Positions 44,460-56,400 of a stretch of 64,000 bases of DNA are shown piece after piece. The DNA lies in assembly GCA_963971225.1 (NCBI GenBank), contig OZ020267.1, positions 152,821,920 to 152,885,919 on the forward strand. Direction: 5' to 3'. Numbering within the stretch: the first letter of the stretch is position 1; the number at the start of each line of letters is the position of its first letter. The notes under the pieces are model-generated. The model was not told the DNA's origin. It searched no databases and was given only the letters and a program-made list of their open reading frames with translations. A program made the translations under genes and the position numbers. The stretch is from Melieria omissa. Taxonomy: Eukaryota > Arthropoda > Insecta > Diptera > Ulidiidae.

Positions 44460-47400
44460 GATGGACTCTTATCATTGACCAACACTCAAGAGAAGAGCAG
44501 GAACATTGTGTTGAAAAGACAGCGAAACAAAACCTGTGAACTTTCTATTTTAGTTCACCGAAGTCGTTGTGTCTAAAAGTTTCTCATGACAATTGGAACA
44601 AGTTGCGCCCAACACTGAAATACTTGTACAGCATTTCGAACTGAATAAAATTATATAAAATCATTAAAACCAACTAGTTCGATTGCTTACTAGTTTGAGC
44701 AACAATTTATTAATTTATCGAAAACAACGAAACATTTTATTGAACTCATTTAACATTTTGTTTCCACCAATTAGGTTAACTAATTTGTTATTCCCATAAT
44801 ATCGCTGCAAATATTACTCAGAATAGCTTCAATCGCTTCCAGCTAAAGCTGAGCGTTAGCAGTTAATGAATGAAATACAACAACAACTAAATCTATTCAA
44901 AAACAAAGTACAAATAAATGTTTTTAATCGGCGACTGTGACTGGCAGCAACAGCCGCAGCCCAAACCGGATACAAGCGAACTGTGGCTGTGCTTGTAGCT
45001 TTTTATAACTTTCTGATATGTAAAGAAAAAAAACAACACACACACACAACTAGTATGAGCACAACAACCGAACCGTTAAGGTTATAGGTACACAGCTACA
45101 TGTGTTTGTGTGAGGAGATTTGGAAAATCCCAAATCGCCTCAAGACGGCCACCATAAAACTTTATCATTTGCAAGTCTAATTTTCATACACAACAACAAC
45201 GAGCCAATGACTGCGAAATATATCTCGCTGCAGTAAAAGCAAAACTCAAACCAAACACACACATACACACACACACAGACAAATCCAAAATCAACAATGG
45301 CGGATAATTTAAAATGCAAATCTTCCAACACCCACCTTCGATGGCGATTTGTGATCTCCAGTCTTTTGCACTCAAATGCGTTCAATGTCCAACCAACAAC
45401 AATTATTAAACCATAAACTACAACAACAAATTGTACCAGTAAGATTATATTTATAGAGATAAAAGCGGAAATACAGAGCGTTACAGTGTTGCAACAACTC
45501 GCAACGGCTGCGATCGGAGCCAAGTTTATGCAAATTCGGGAGTCTGCCGCTTTGTTTTCGGTCAAAATGGTGAGCGTTCGATTTTGGTAAAATGTTTGTT
45601 TCACGCCATTCATTGGTGGCAGCTACTTTACGGCACTCGTGACTTGGTTTTGTGCACTTACAGTAAATCATCTGCCACGTGCCAGCGCCACGGACGGACG
45701 CTTCTGACCCACATGCGGGCGGCTAATTTCGATTAATTCGCTTTCTGCTAATATCCGGGTTCAGAGTCCGCTTAGTTAAGTATTTATACAACAATGTTTA
45801 CCTTCTCGCGTTTGCGCGCTAACCATTCAGATTAAATATTCGCATCTACACACACGAGAAGTGGCGCGCACACCAGTTGATTCTCGCCTAACACGCGGCC
45901 TGACTTTCCACCAATTCCGATTCGCTAAAGCTAAGCCCGGCAACTGGCCGCAACTACGCGCAATTCTCAGATAAACAGACAGACAGAAAAGCCTAGTCAG
46001 CGCTCGCCACGACAGACAGACTGCATTAGCATTAATATTCAAAACGTCATTCGTCTGATTTGATGAATGCACGCATGGATGGATGGATGGACAGATGCAT
46101 TGGCTGCCAGCATTGTTCTCGGAAGCGGCTACAGCGAGTTGAATGCTCCGCGCAGCAAGGAAACTGTCAAGACGCTTTGTATGCGCGTGCTGGCTCTGCT
46201 TCCTGCCAAACCTCGTAGCAATGCACTCAGCCAAGTAATAGACGACTGAAAGCCAACAACAACAATGCACTAGGCGCATGCGCAGCGCAGAGGAAACAAC
46301 TTTCAGCGGACGCATAATCCACGCAGCGACTTTAAACGAATTCGTGACAACTCGCACACATTTCGACATTTTACACAATTTTCTATTTTGTTGCTGTTGT
46401 TTTTGTTGTTGTTGCGTTTTATTGAAATAACCCAAAAGGTGTTGTTAACAACACTTTATGACGCTGTCGACGAGCACATGTGGGGCATGTGCAACAACAG
46501 CAACACGCCACACATAATTTGTTTTCTGTTTCCCCCCCGCTCGTCACTGATAAGAATGTTTTCATTAGTTTTACCACATGTGATGTGATCGTAAATTCAT
46601 GCGGCGCAACAACATTGCAACTTGAGCGGCTACATGCGCCTGCAATGATAAGACGCGGCGCGTATCTGAGCGCTGTTTATGTGTGTGTGTGTGTGCAGTG
46701 CTCATAAAAATGCGTTCCCGATGTTTACCATGCCGTGGGTTTTTTACGCGTGGAATTTATGCCACAAAATACACTTTTATGAGCGCATTGAACAGCGTCA
46801 ACAGGCCGGAGTGTTCCGGTTTAGGTTAGAAAAGATGAAAAAAAATTTAAAAAAATTAATAAAAATTGTGTTAAATATTTTGTATAGTGTACAAAATGAA
46901 TTCGAAATTAGAGAATTCGTCACGCAAATATTTATAATTTGTTTTCTTAAAGCGTGCAATCACTTGCAGTGGAGTACAAATGACAGCCGCACACGGAGTG
47001 CCGCAGCGCCGTAAACAAAACACTCAAGGAACTATTGTACCAATACCACTTATGTATGTATGGCTGCATGTCAATATGTAAGTACATAATATATGAGCTA
47101 TGTGCTTGTGTAACTATATATTGTACAAATGTGAATAGATTCGAACTAATTGCATGCACACGTCTCTCAGGGGCATTGTATACACTTACAAACATACATA
47201 AGTTTAGAAATGACTTTGAATTTTTTTGAAACTTTCCATTGTACTCAATAAAATAGACACCTTCCCTAAAGTGAGAGTTGTAAGGGGGCCAGTGGGCAAC
47301 ATGTTGCGCAAAGGACAACATGCTGTGCACATAGTTTGTGCTGCGTCAGCCAGCCGCCGTTGCCGCCTCGAACCAGTTCGAACTGCAAGCAGAGCACACG

Positions 47401-48596
47401 AGGCGTTCCCTGTTCCCTGCAGTGTGGCATCATTGCATTCGTCACGACGCTGGCCGCATCGACGGAGATTTTGTGCATATTTCGCCATGGGGCGGTGAGT
47501 AGGGAAAAATGGGCCAAAGTTCAACAACATTACGCCACGGAATGCATATTTCTCCTTTAGGGTGAGTGAAGTTTCCTGCACATTCGCCATCACAGAATAA
47601 AATAATGACAATAAAATCGACTTTTCGATCACTTCTCGCTGACCAGATGTGGCGCGCACGCCCACCAATAAATAATCATTGTTTGTGTTGTGTTGCCAAA
47701 GCACTCGGAATTAATTATGCACAGCGGAGCAGTTACAGCAACAAACAAAGCGAAAATATTCTACATAAAAGTGCGACAAGCGACCATCGACCAGCATTGG
47801 GCAATAATAATGGCTATTCAAATCTAAATCGTTGGAGACTTCTCAACAGCATCAGCGCAATTTTCTGATTATTGAAAAATTCTTTGCTATTTTTGTGTCT
47901 GCCGGGTTGTTGTTTTTGTTGGTGGTAGTGCTGCTGTTATTTATGACAAGACACATAAATACACCAGAGACGGCAATAGTTTTTAATTAAACCAAAAGAT
48001 GAAAAGATTCTTGTCGAGGCTGGCGTACTGGTCGGTCACCGCGCTGTGCTCGTTGCTGCGGGAAAAATCGCTTCGCTGGCAACTGGCAGAAATAGTAATG
48101 CATGTATGTATGTATGTGTGAGTGGTGTGTGGCAACCGCATACGGTTTCCTACAAAATTTATGCGTTCACAGAAAAATGCTTGGACACTTGGCCGTTGCG
48201 AAATGTGTCCGTTTTTATGAAAATGCTGTCACTGGGCGCGCGCCGAAATGGCTGCTTGGGCGGTAGCAAAGGTATGAATTATTGGCTTCTTTGATGAATG
48301 AACAAACGGAGAGAGGGGGGACAAAAGAGGTATAGTGAGTCAAGCAAAGTAAAAATTGTTCTTTCAGAAATATATATGTGAAGGAATTTAGACTTTGAAT
48401 ATTCTATTTAGCTATATCTGAATTGATTTCTATAGGTTTGCAGTGTGATTTTAATGCTCACAGCTGAATCAGAGTCTATTTGTTGCTGTAGAGATCGCTG
48501 CCGCAATAAGGAATTCTAATAGAATCTAAATCGATTCTATTTATCAGAGCGTGAACTCCTTTAAACTTGCTATTCGCATTATAACTTTGCATTATA
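44460..48596. other. Presumed tkv 5' region, mostly non-coding
   Basis: Non-coding apart from the candidate exon at 45662-45720. AC repeats lie near 45037 and 45260. A GGAT repeat lies at 46077-46090 and a GT repeat at 46680-46697. I find no recognisable protein domain in the open frames at 45140-45613, 45827-46435 or 47204-47704. Confidence 0.45.
45662..45720 (-). CDS. tkv: Candidate alternative first coding exon of tkv (end of a 5' exon)
   Basis: The minus-strand sequence ends GGCAGATGATTTACT followed by a perfect donor GTAAGTGC. Translation from this ATG gives Met-Ile-Tyr plus one base, phase 1, which is the phase needed to join the receptor exon at 28332 and continue RTLSCYC. An in-frame stop lies about 28 codons upstream, so the ATG would be the start. 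No signal peptide is encoded. The left boundary (5' end) is a guess. Support is splice-site and phase logic only. Confidence 0.25.
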
Positions 48597-49223
48597 TCGC
48601 ACACGCACTACTAAAGTGACATAACTCAAAAGTTTTGATTTTTCAGGAAACGCAAAAAACTGTTTTTGAGCTAAATAAACATTTTTTTTAAATAACGTAT
48701 AGACCGTCCAGTAGAAAATCCTTACAGATTATGATTTAGAATAAATTACAATAATTTTTTCTATTTTACACTAGAAAATCCAAAATTTTGAGTTGTGACT
48801 GTTTTGATGATATTTTAATTCAATAATTACGGAATTATTTTAAGTTATGTCACTTTTGCTGAGTTTTATAATTATAAATGACAGTCAAAAAGTCGAAAGA
48901 ACATTTTTGAAAATTCTACATTAATTTTTTATTTGAAAATATATACTAAAATTGTCAGAACTTTGCTTAAAATTAACTTCAACAAAAATTTATTTCGTCA
49001 AAAGTATCACAATTTGAGTTAGGACTCTTTTGCATTGAGCTGCAGCGATCAAATAGCATCAAACTTCTGACATGAAGAGAGACATAACAGTATTTTTGCA
49101 ACAGTTAACAACAACAAACTATACTGAGCTTTTGCTTATTGGTAGATTGATGCATTGTGTATTAACACATAAACCCGAAAATTAAAAATTTTGAGTTATG
49201 TCACTTTTGTAGTGCGTGTGCGA
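48597..49223. mobile_element. MITE with 36-bp inverted ends, TA-flanked
   Basis: The left end TCGCACACGCACTACTAAAG and right end CTTTTGTAGTGCGTGTGCGA, with the adjoining AGTTATGTCAC-type bases, form inverted repeats of about 36 bp with one mismatch. TA is present on each side. The 627 bp contain additional subterminal copies of GTTATGTCACTTTT (48842, 49195) and no coding frame. Confidence 0.82.
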
Positions 49224-49225
49224 TA

Positions 49226-52200
49226 TCTTCTCATAATTTCATGGTGTTGTAAAAACCCACTTTCAGAACATGGCTTGAACTTTCTTTTATTTGATAATAT
49301 GAAACACTCATTCATAAATGGAAATCACAAAACTATGACAAATTCCATTGAGCAAACAATATTTCTAAACAAAATGTAGAGACCGGAAAACTACAGCAAA
49401 ACTGCCAACACATGCGACCAAATGCGATGTAAAAACTGCCATGACTATATGAAACAACAGCTACAAAAACTATAATATTAAAACAGCAACAACACGTTTT
49501 CTATAACAAGCATAGACATTTTTTGTGCTGTGTATCTTTACAACTCTAAGCGACATCATATCACAGCCGGACCCAACCGAACCGAACCGAATTCAGCTCA
49601 GAACTCAGACACCGCCACAAGGTGAACAAGTTTAGTTAACTCGCTCAACATTTTCTTTTCATTTGTTGCTATTGTTGTTGTTGGCATTTGTTGAACTCGA
49701 CTTTTAGAATGAAACGCCGCAAGCGTTTTTCCAGTTGTGATAAAAAATCACATGTTTTTGTGTCTTTGATACAATAGCAACGAAAAAAACCAACAATTTA
49801 TATGAATGAAATTACTGACCAGCAGTTCAATAGTTTTACTTCCAAGAAATCAACGTTATTCATCTGGTGAATTACAATGTTAAAATCATCCACACACACA
49901 CACACACACATACATATTTGCGACATGAGCCCGCAATGCGCGCAACTTAGGTTACATTTGTAGCGATTATCGTAGCCAACTTCGTGATGCCATACATCAA
50001 ATGTGCTGAATGCGGCTTGCAACGATTGTCAGCAGACGTGCACACAAACAAACGGACATGTGTGCAAGTGGCACGTTCGCGCCGGTGAAATCTCGCCGGC
50101 GGTCCTCGCAAATATGGCAATTTTAATTTATAGCCGCACGTAATGTATGCGGCTTTAATCATTCGACTATAAACTTCTTTGCAAATTGGCGATTTTCTTC
50201 AGTGGAGTCGTGTAATTGATTTCTCAATTTTTTGTTTGCGTTTTTTAATGAATTTTTAGTTTTTAATTTACTGTACGTTGAGAGTGATTAAAGTTTAATT
50301 GACGGCACATTTGAACAAAAAGGAAGTAAAAAGAAATGTGACTTGTAACGAGAAGATTTGGATAAATGTGATAAAGTCGGGAATGTCATTGTGCCTATGG
50401 AAGTGATGAATTAATTTAGGATAGTTGCAAAGATGGTAGCTGATTGAAATATTCGATGAAATATTGAAACTGATTGAACTGATTGAAAATTTAAACTGAT
50501 TGAAATATTCTATTCACGGTGCAGACGCATCAACGCTTACAAAGACATACCAAATGTAATGAAAAGAGTCTCAACTGCCTCAGTGGTTAAAGCTTTGAAC
50601 CACGTTGTAGGTTGTGGCCTAAAATCAAAGAAAAGGTGAAACACCTCTTCGTCAAGTTTTTGCGTCCAGCCTCCCGCCCCCTACAGGAAACGCCTCTTTT
50701 TAGGCAAAGTTTTCCAGTCCCTCTTTTAAACTACTTTCACCTTATTCATATTTTTAAAGACGCTGTATTTTGCTTAGTAATTTTCCTCAACAATTACAAA
50801 TGAAATGCAGATCCTCAACACTTTCGAGTCAACCGCATAGTTGTTTGGTTCTTTCGATAGCAGGTCACATCATTTGACATTTAAATCTACAATAATTAGA
50901 CACTACAAATCAATGTCTAATTTATTGCAGCATCGAACAATCGTTGGCCTGATGAGCTCACACACACCATCACAATTCCAACTGTATTCCGAATGGCAAA
51001 TGACACATGTACACTGTGTACTATGGTCGCGACAAATGAGCCTTTGTCTAGCAGCAAATTAAGCACAAATTATACACAGACCGAGCAACAATGAAATTTT
51101 GCCATTTCAACTTTTGTACAATACGAATTTAAATCAATTTTTTTTTTTCGTGCGGCTATATTCCCAGTCAGATTAATTGACGTAAATCCGCGCAGCCGAG
51201 GAACAGCAAAAAAACACGCTTGTGCCACTCAATCGAACTTAATTAAAATTGCTGACTTTGGCGAGCGCGGCAGCCAGAACAAAAACCCACTAATTGCATG
51301 CGAAATTACCACAGTGCACTGGACACTGGCTGCATTCCACAGCCACAGCTGCTCCGCGCACTCCAGCCGCTCGGCACAGCGCATAGACGATAAATTCAAA
51401 TGTTAAGTAATTAGTATATATGCAGATGTATGTTTGTGTGTGTGTGTGAATGTGCGTTGATTTCATTCAATGGTTTTCAATTATAGCCAATTCTTTACTC
51501 TTCTTTACTACAATTCATTTACGAAAATATCCCATAACCGAACAAACATAAAAAAATAAATAAATAAAATAACAGCAACGATTGCAAATGTAATGAAAAT
51601 CTTGATTATTGGCTTTCGGAGGCTTGCTGCGACCACCCATCAAGAAGGAAATGTGGCTGCTGGACGATGCTGGCGATTTGCGCAAAACTTGCACACTGTC
51701 GGTATGGAAATGTACACACACACATACATACGCACACATGCAAATAAGCGCTGGCAGGGGTAAAATTTTATTGATTTTTTTATTCATTCATTAATTCATG
51801 CCTCGATATTTCATTGCAAAATCCACAACTTTGATTACACTTTCCGGCAGTGCAAATTCTTAAAACTTACTCATTCATGGTGGACGACAAAGCGCGGTGA
51901 GGCGCATTTTTCGCGCGTACGTGAACTTTCAACTTACCTAAAAATAAACAAAAGACAAAGAAATGCGAATTAGTGATTTTTGTTTTTGGCGAAATGTCGA
52001 ATCTGTTATACACTATGAAATTTTTCAACACTTTGCCGAACGTGACTTCGACATGTTGAAAGTTAATGTGACTTAAGTTATGGCTTTACCAGTTTTACGC
52101 TTTTATTATGCAAATCCAGAAGCTGCTGTTTACGGCCTTAACAAAGAGCAGAGCACAGCGATCCGTTTACTTTTTTGTCATTTCGATTTTTATCGCTTCA

Positions 52201-53155
52201 GATAATTTATAATTAGAGCCATAAAGATGCGCATAAAATCTTTTTATCTCTTGCAAGCACTTCTTCGGTGTATTGTTTCTTTTCCTAAATTCGACTGTCG
52301 GCAGCCCGTCAAAATTTCAACGCAAACCTTACTCGGGCAATATAAATAATTTATCAATTTTTATATGCACACAAATGAACAAATAAGACGGTAGCTGCAG
52401 ACGAATGCGGCGAAAAGTGAAATCTGATAGAGTGTCATTCAATTCAAACAGAAAGATCTCTGCTCCAATGACTTTAATCATTAATGAAAGAGTGAGCCAC
52501 GTAATGGTCACAGATATCGACAATGTGACAAAGACATTTCTCAACTCTTTGCCACGTGTGCAAACAATCACACGAGCACTTTTTCAATTGGCTCAGTTCG
52601 GCGCGAATCTACAGCGACGGCTTCCGTTGCCGACACTTAAAAAATACGAGAATGCTCAAACTAAAAATACGCCAGCAACAATATTTTCCGCACGCAACTA
52701 GAGGAGTGCATTGACATTTGCTGCACTCATCCCACTGCAAATCCGCATGGATATTTTTGGATTTTGGATGCGTTGCAGACGTGCGAAAGTTCTCAGCAGA
52801 CCGACCGACCAACCGAGATGAAAAGTGCCACACATTTGGCAAACACTGAAGACTGAGAACGAGCAGCGCAATGCGTGATTGCAGCCGGTTTCCGTTGCCT
52901 GTCACTGGTTGGTTGTGGTGCGACAAATCATCTTATAGTTTACAACTTGGTTATCTCGTTGTTGGTGTTGAGTGAAATTTCGTAATTGAAATGCGACAAA
53001 TTTTACAAAAAAAAGAAATAAATAAAACTCTTTCCTGTTAACTGAAATTTTCATTAACTTAGAACAAAAATGGCGCCAAGCTGAAAAAGCTTATTGAAAA
53101 CGTATTTGAAGCTTCGTGACTTTAGCTTTGCTTACACTGAAAAGTGGCACTTTAG
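49226..53155. other. Presumed tkv 5' region, mostly non-coding
   Basis: An AC repeat is at 49890-49909, a short degenerate tandem (ACTGATTGAA units) at 50455-50515, and a TG run at 51437-51450. The candidate exon at 51871-51937 is listed separately. No other supported feature. Confidence 0.45.
51871..51937 (-). CDS. tkv: Candidate upstream exon of tkv with the start codon
   Basis: On the minus strand a strong acceptor (TTTGTTTATTTTTAG) precedes a 67-nt segment that ends CCACCATGAATGA followed by a perfect donor GTAAGT. The second ATG, four bases from the donor, leaves phase 1, so joining to the exon at 28332 reads Met-Thr-Arg-Thr-Leu-Ser-Cys-Tyr-Cys. An in-frame TGA lies directly before it, so this would be the initiator. 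The acceptor implies further 5' UTR exons beyond 51937. It has no signal peptide, which is odd for a receptor. I recall a Drosophila Tkv isoform with a short basic, signal-less start. Needs transcript support. Confidence 0.32.
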
Positions 53156-53159
53156 TTAA

Positions 53160-53396
53160 CCCTTTCGGGACAGAGTTTAGTTTTGAAATCCAAAACACTC
53201 TCAGTGGAAATGTTCCTATGCTATGAAAGTTGGACTCAGAAAACTATGTTGGATGCTCACAAATTCTGAAATCAACCTTTTATTCGGGGACACAGATTTC
53301 GAACAAATATTTTGCGTGGGTCATAAGATCTGAATAATTGTTTTGAGAGACATTAAAAAGATGCTGGCACGTATTATCTCAGTAGTCTCGTGAGGG
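53160..53396. mobile_element. Small piggyBac-type MITE, second family
   Basis: CCCTTTCGGGAC at left and GTCTCGTGAGGG at right (imperfect inverted ends) are flanked by TTAA at 53156-53159 and 53397-53400. It is 237 bp and non-coding. The first eight bases equal those of the MITE copies at 31529 and 58918, but the interior differs. Confidence 0.7.
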
Positions 53397-53400
53397 TTAA

Positions 53401-56400
53401 AACAAAAATTTGAACTGACAAAGCAATTCTTACTACGCAAATTACAATGTTTAAGAGCATTTGACTTTGTTTGCTTAATTTTTCAACTGTTGACATATTT
53501 TCAAAATTATTTTAAAACTTGTCCTCTCCATATCTTTCTTGCTGCTGCAAAACAATCCAGCCCACTAACCGCAGAGAATCAATTTTGTTGTTTTGACATT
53601 TGTCATTGTTATTCTTCATTTGCCAACAAAAACAAACAAATGATTGGAAAACAGCAAACAAACAAAATCCCACCTGCCGTGCGCCATAAATCAAAATCCG
53701 TCCATTGTCATTTGATGTACGACTTCCCGCACGCGAAACTGCAAAAAACGCCGTTCCGGCAAACACCTACCAATCGATCTGCAGCCACCACAATGCCGAC
53801 TCCAACTCCAACTTCGACTCCAACTCCAACTTCGACTACCAATAAGCCGTGTGGCCGTGTGCGCTGCGAATGGCCACTTTGCATAAGCAATTATTCAAGA
53901 CATGATTAAATAACAACGAAAATGTCAGAAACACCTACGACATGATTGGCCAAACAGCAACAACAACAACAGCAGCACGGCCGCCTATTGCCAACTGCAG
54001 TACTCGCGTTTGCCAGGGGCGCAAAGGCCACAACCGAACACGCGTTCGTGTTCAATGCGAACAATGTCTGAATGAATGCTCGATTCGCAGCAAATCATCA
54101 TCAACCTCATCATTGTCATTGCGGTGATGATGATCGTTGCCACCGCCACCGCCAACATCAACGTCATCGGCACGACTCACCTTGGCTGGCGATAGGCCAG
54201 GCACCACTGTGGCCAGCATGAAGTGTGTGTGTGTTCGTGTCCAATGCAAAGATTATGTGTGGTGTGTGCAAAAGCGGATGTCATCTTTCATGTGTCAATA
54301 TTTGTCACTGCTGCACAATGCGAAATGAAAACATTGAATTTTACTTGCGCGACTCGCAAGTGGCCATGTGGCATGCCACAACATTGCAGCGGCACCGCTG
54401 TAGGTAGCGCTGTGTCAATTGTGATGATCATCTCGCGCGTGTGGGTGGCATTTCTGTGTGCGCTGGCAAAATTGCAAAACTGCAAAATGCAACAACAAAC
54501 TATGCGTGCATGCAATTATTTAACGCTATGCAGCGCTGCATTTAAATTTAGGAGGCGTACTCAATGCGAACGCTTATCGAGTGACTAAGCACCAATGAAT
54601 TCGATGAGTCAAAGAAACGAAAAAGTGATGAAAAAGTTATTTAGTGAAAAGTAAATGTTGCAATTGCACATATCACACCAAGACAGATCGACTCAATCAT
54701 TCATGTAAAAATGTCTCGTCGAATGTGAGTAGATCAATTGGGATCTACAGCTATGCACGCAGTGTATCAGTCAAAACCCCAACTGAATTAGTATTTCATT
54801 TCAGTTTGGATCAGCGTTGCTTGTTGCAACCGCACTTCCCTTTCGCCCACTGTGGAAAGCCACGCAAACGATCGAACGCGAGGAGCAACAAGATCAAAGA
54901 CCAGTTTGGCCACTTTTTCTCTCAAGTGTTTCGTTCAGTTTTTTTTCGTTTTTCTCCCTGCACGCAGGGGAGCAATTAAATGCAAATTTCCATATACTTA
55001 GACAACATTAACGATTGCTTTGGCTTTTTACGAGCATTAGAGTCAACTTAACATTTTCATTTCCTTTTGCGGTGCATTTGCAGCTGTTTTACGGCCATTT
55101 CAGTCAGTCGGGCTACGCTGGCGGTTGGCTGGTTGGCGGTTTGCGTGCCCGATTACAGACAATTATTTGCAAACATGTGCAGTGCGCACAACTTTTTCCC
55201 CCCCATTCTTTTTGCGTTTTATTCCATTGAAATGACAGACTGCTTGGCGTTGGCCGCTTGCGAGTGAGCGTGTTTTGTTTTTGGTTTGTATACTTTTTGT
55301 ACACCTTTTTGCACGTTTCCTTTGCATTAGTGTTAGTGTGTGTGTGTGTGCGCGTGACTACAAAGCAAAAACTGCAATATTTCACCACACACATCAACTT
55401 ACAAACATTTGTCTTTTGTATGTATCGCTGTGCTGACTCGAAGCTGGCCCATAAAATGCCACCAACACCCACGCGCTTTCGATTGGACTTGTTAGAGCGG
55501 TTGGATTTCTGTGTATCGAAATACATACATACATACATATGTATCTGGCTATATCCCCATGTACCTATACATTACGATTTCTGTTGAATTTTCGTGTATT
55601 TTTCGCTTGAAATTGCAAAAAGTGCGCTCTGCATCTGTGTGAGTTTGTGTCTATAGACAGCTGACGTTTGCGTGCTTTGGCTATTTCGACGCGCACACGT
55701 CAGCAGCGACTGGCGGCAGTGGCGAGAATTTCGCGTTGTGACGCTGTGGCCTTACATGGTAAACAAACAAACAAACAAACGCCGAAAAGTTTGAATCATC
55801 GCTCGCAGTCATGCTGTCTACATTTGGCATTCGTTGTTTGGCGTTGCCGTTGCCGTGTTGCCCAACACAATCGCCGCCGCCGACACGAAAATCTAGTATG
55901 GCAATTGTTGGCGTTCGCTGTGGCTGTTTTGCGCCTTCATTCGTTCATTCATTTATTCACTCGATTCGTGGCTAAAATGTGCGCTAATAATAATGATAAT
56001 TGATTCAAGTTGCATACAAATTCGGACTGCTGGCTGGCTGGCAGCCTACATGTCAGCTGAAGACCAAGTGGCCAATATCTCAGGTTAAACATTATAATGA
56101 GTGTTTACAAAAAAATTAAAAAAAAAAATTCAAATAGACACGAAGTAGCTCAAGCAACCGATTAGTGTTAAGGAATAAGTACAAACAATTTATGCATCAA
56201 GCCACTTGGCCACTTGCTGTCTGTCGTTGTCTCTAATACCCAAAATTGTTAATTAACCCGCTTCTTTATGATGAGGAAGAATCGTAAAACTAGTTAAAAG
56301 TCAGTTGGAGGCCAAGTAAAACATTCAGCTCATTGCCGATCAACATCATTGCGGCGGATTACACATGCAGATGTTTTGACGCAACTGCTTCTTAGGCCTT

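Noticed and set aside
45827..46435. 202-codon minus-strand open frame beginning with a Gln-rich tract
   Set aside because: The Gln tract is a CAA repeat, and the rest has no domain or conserved pattern.
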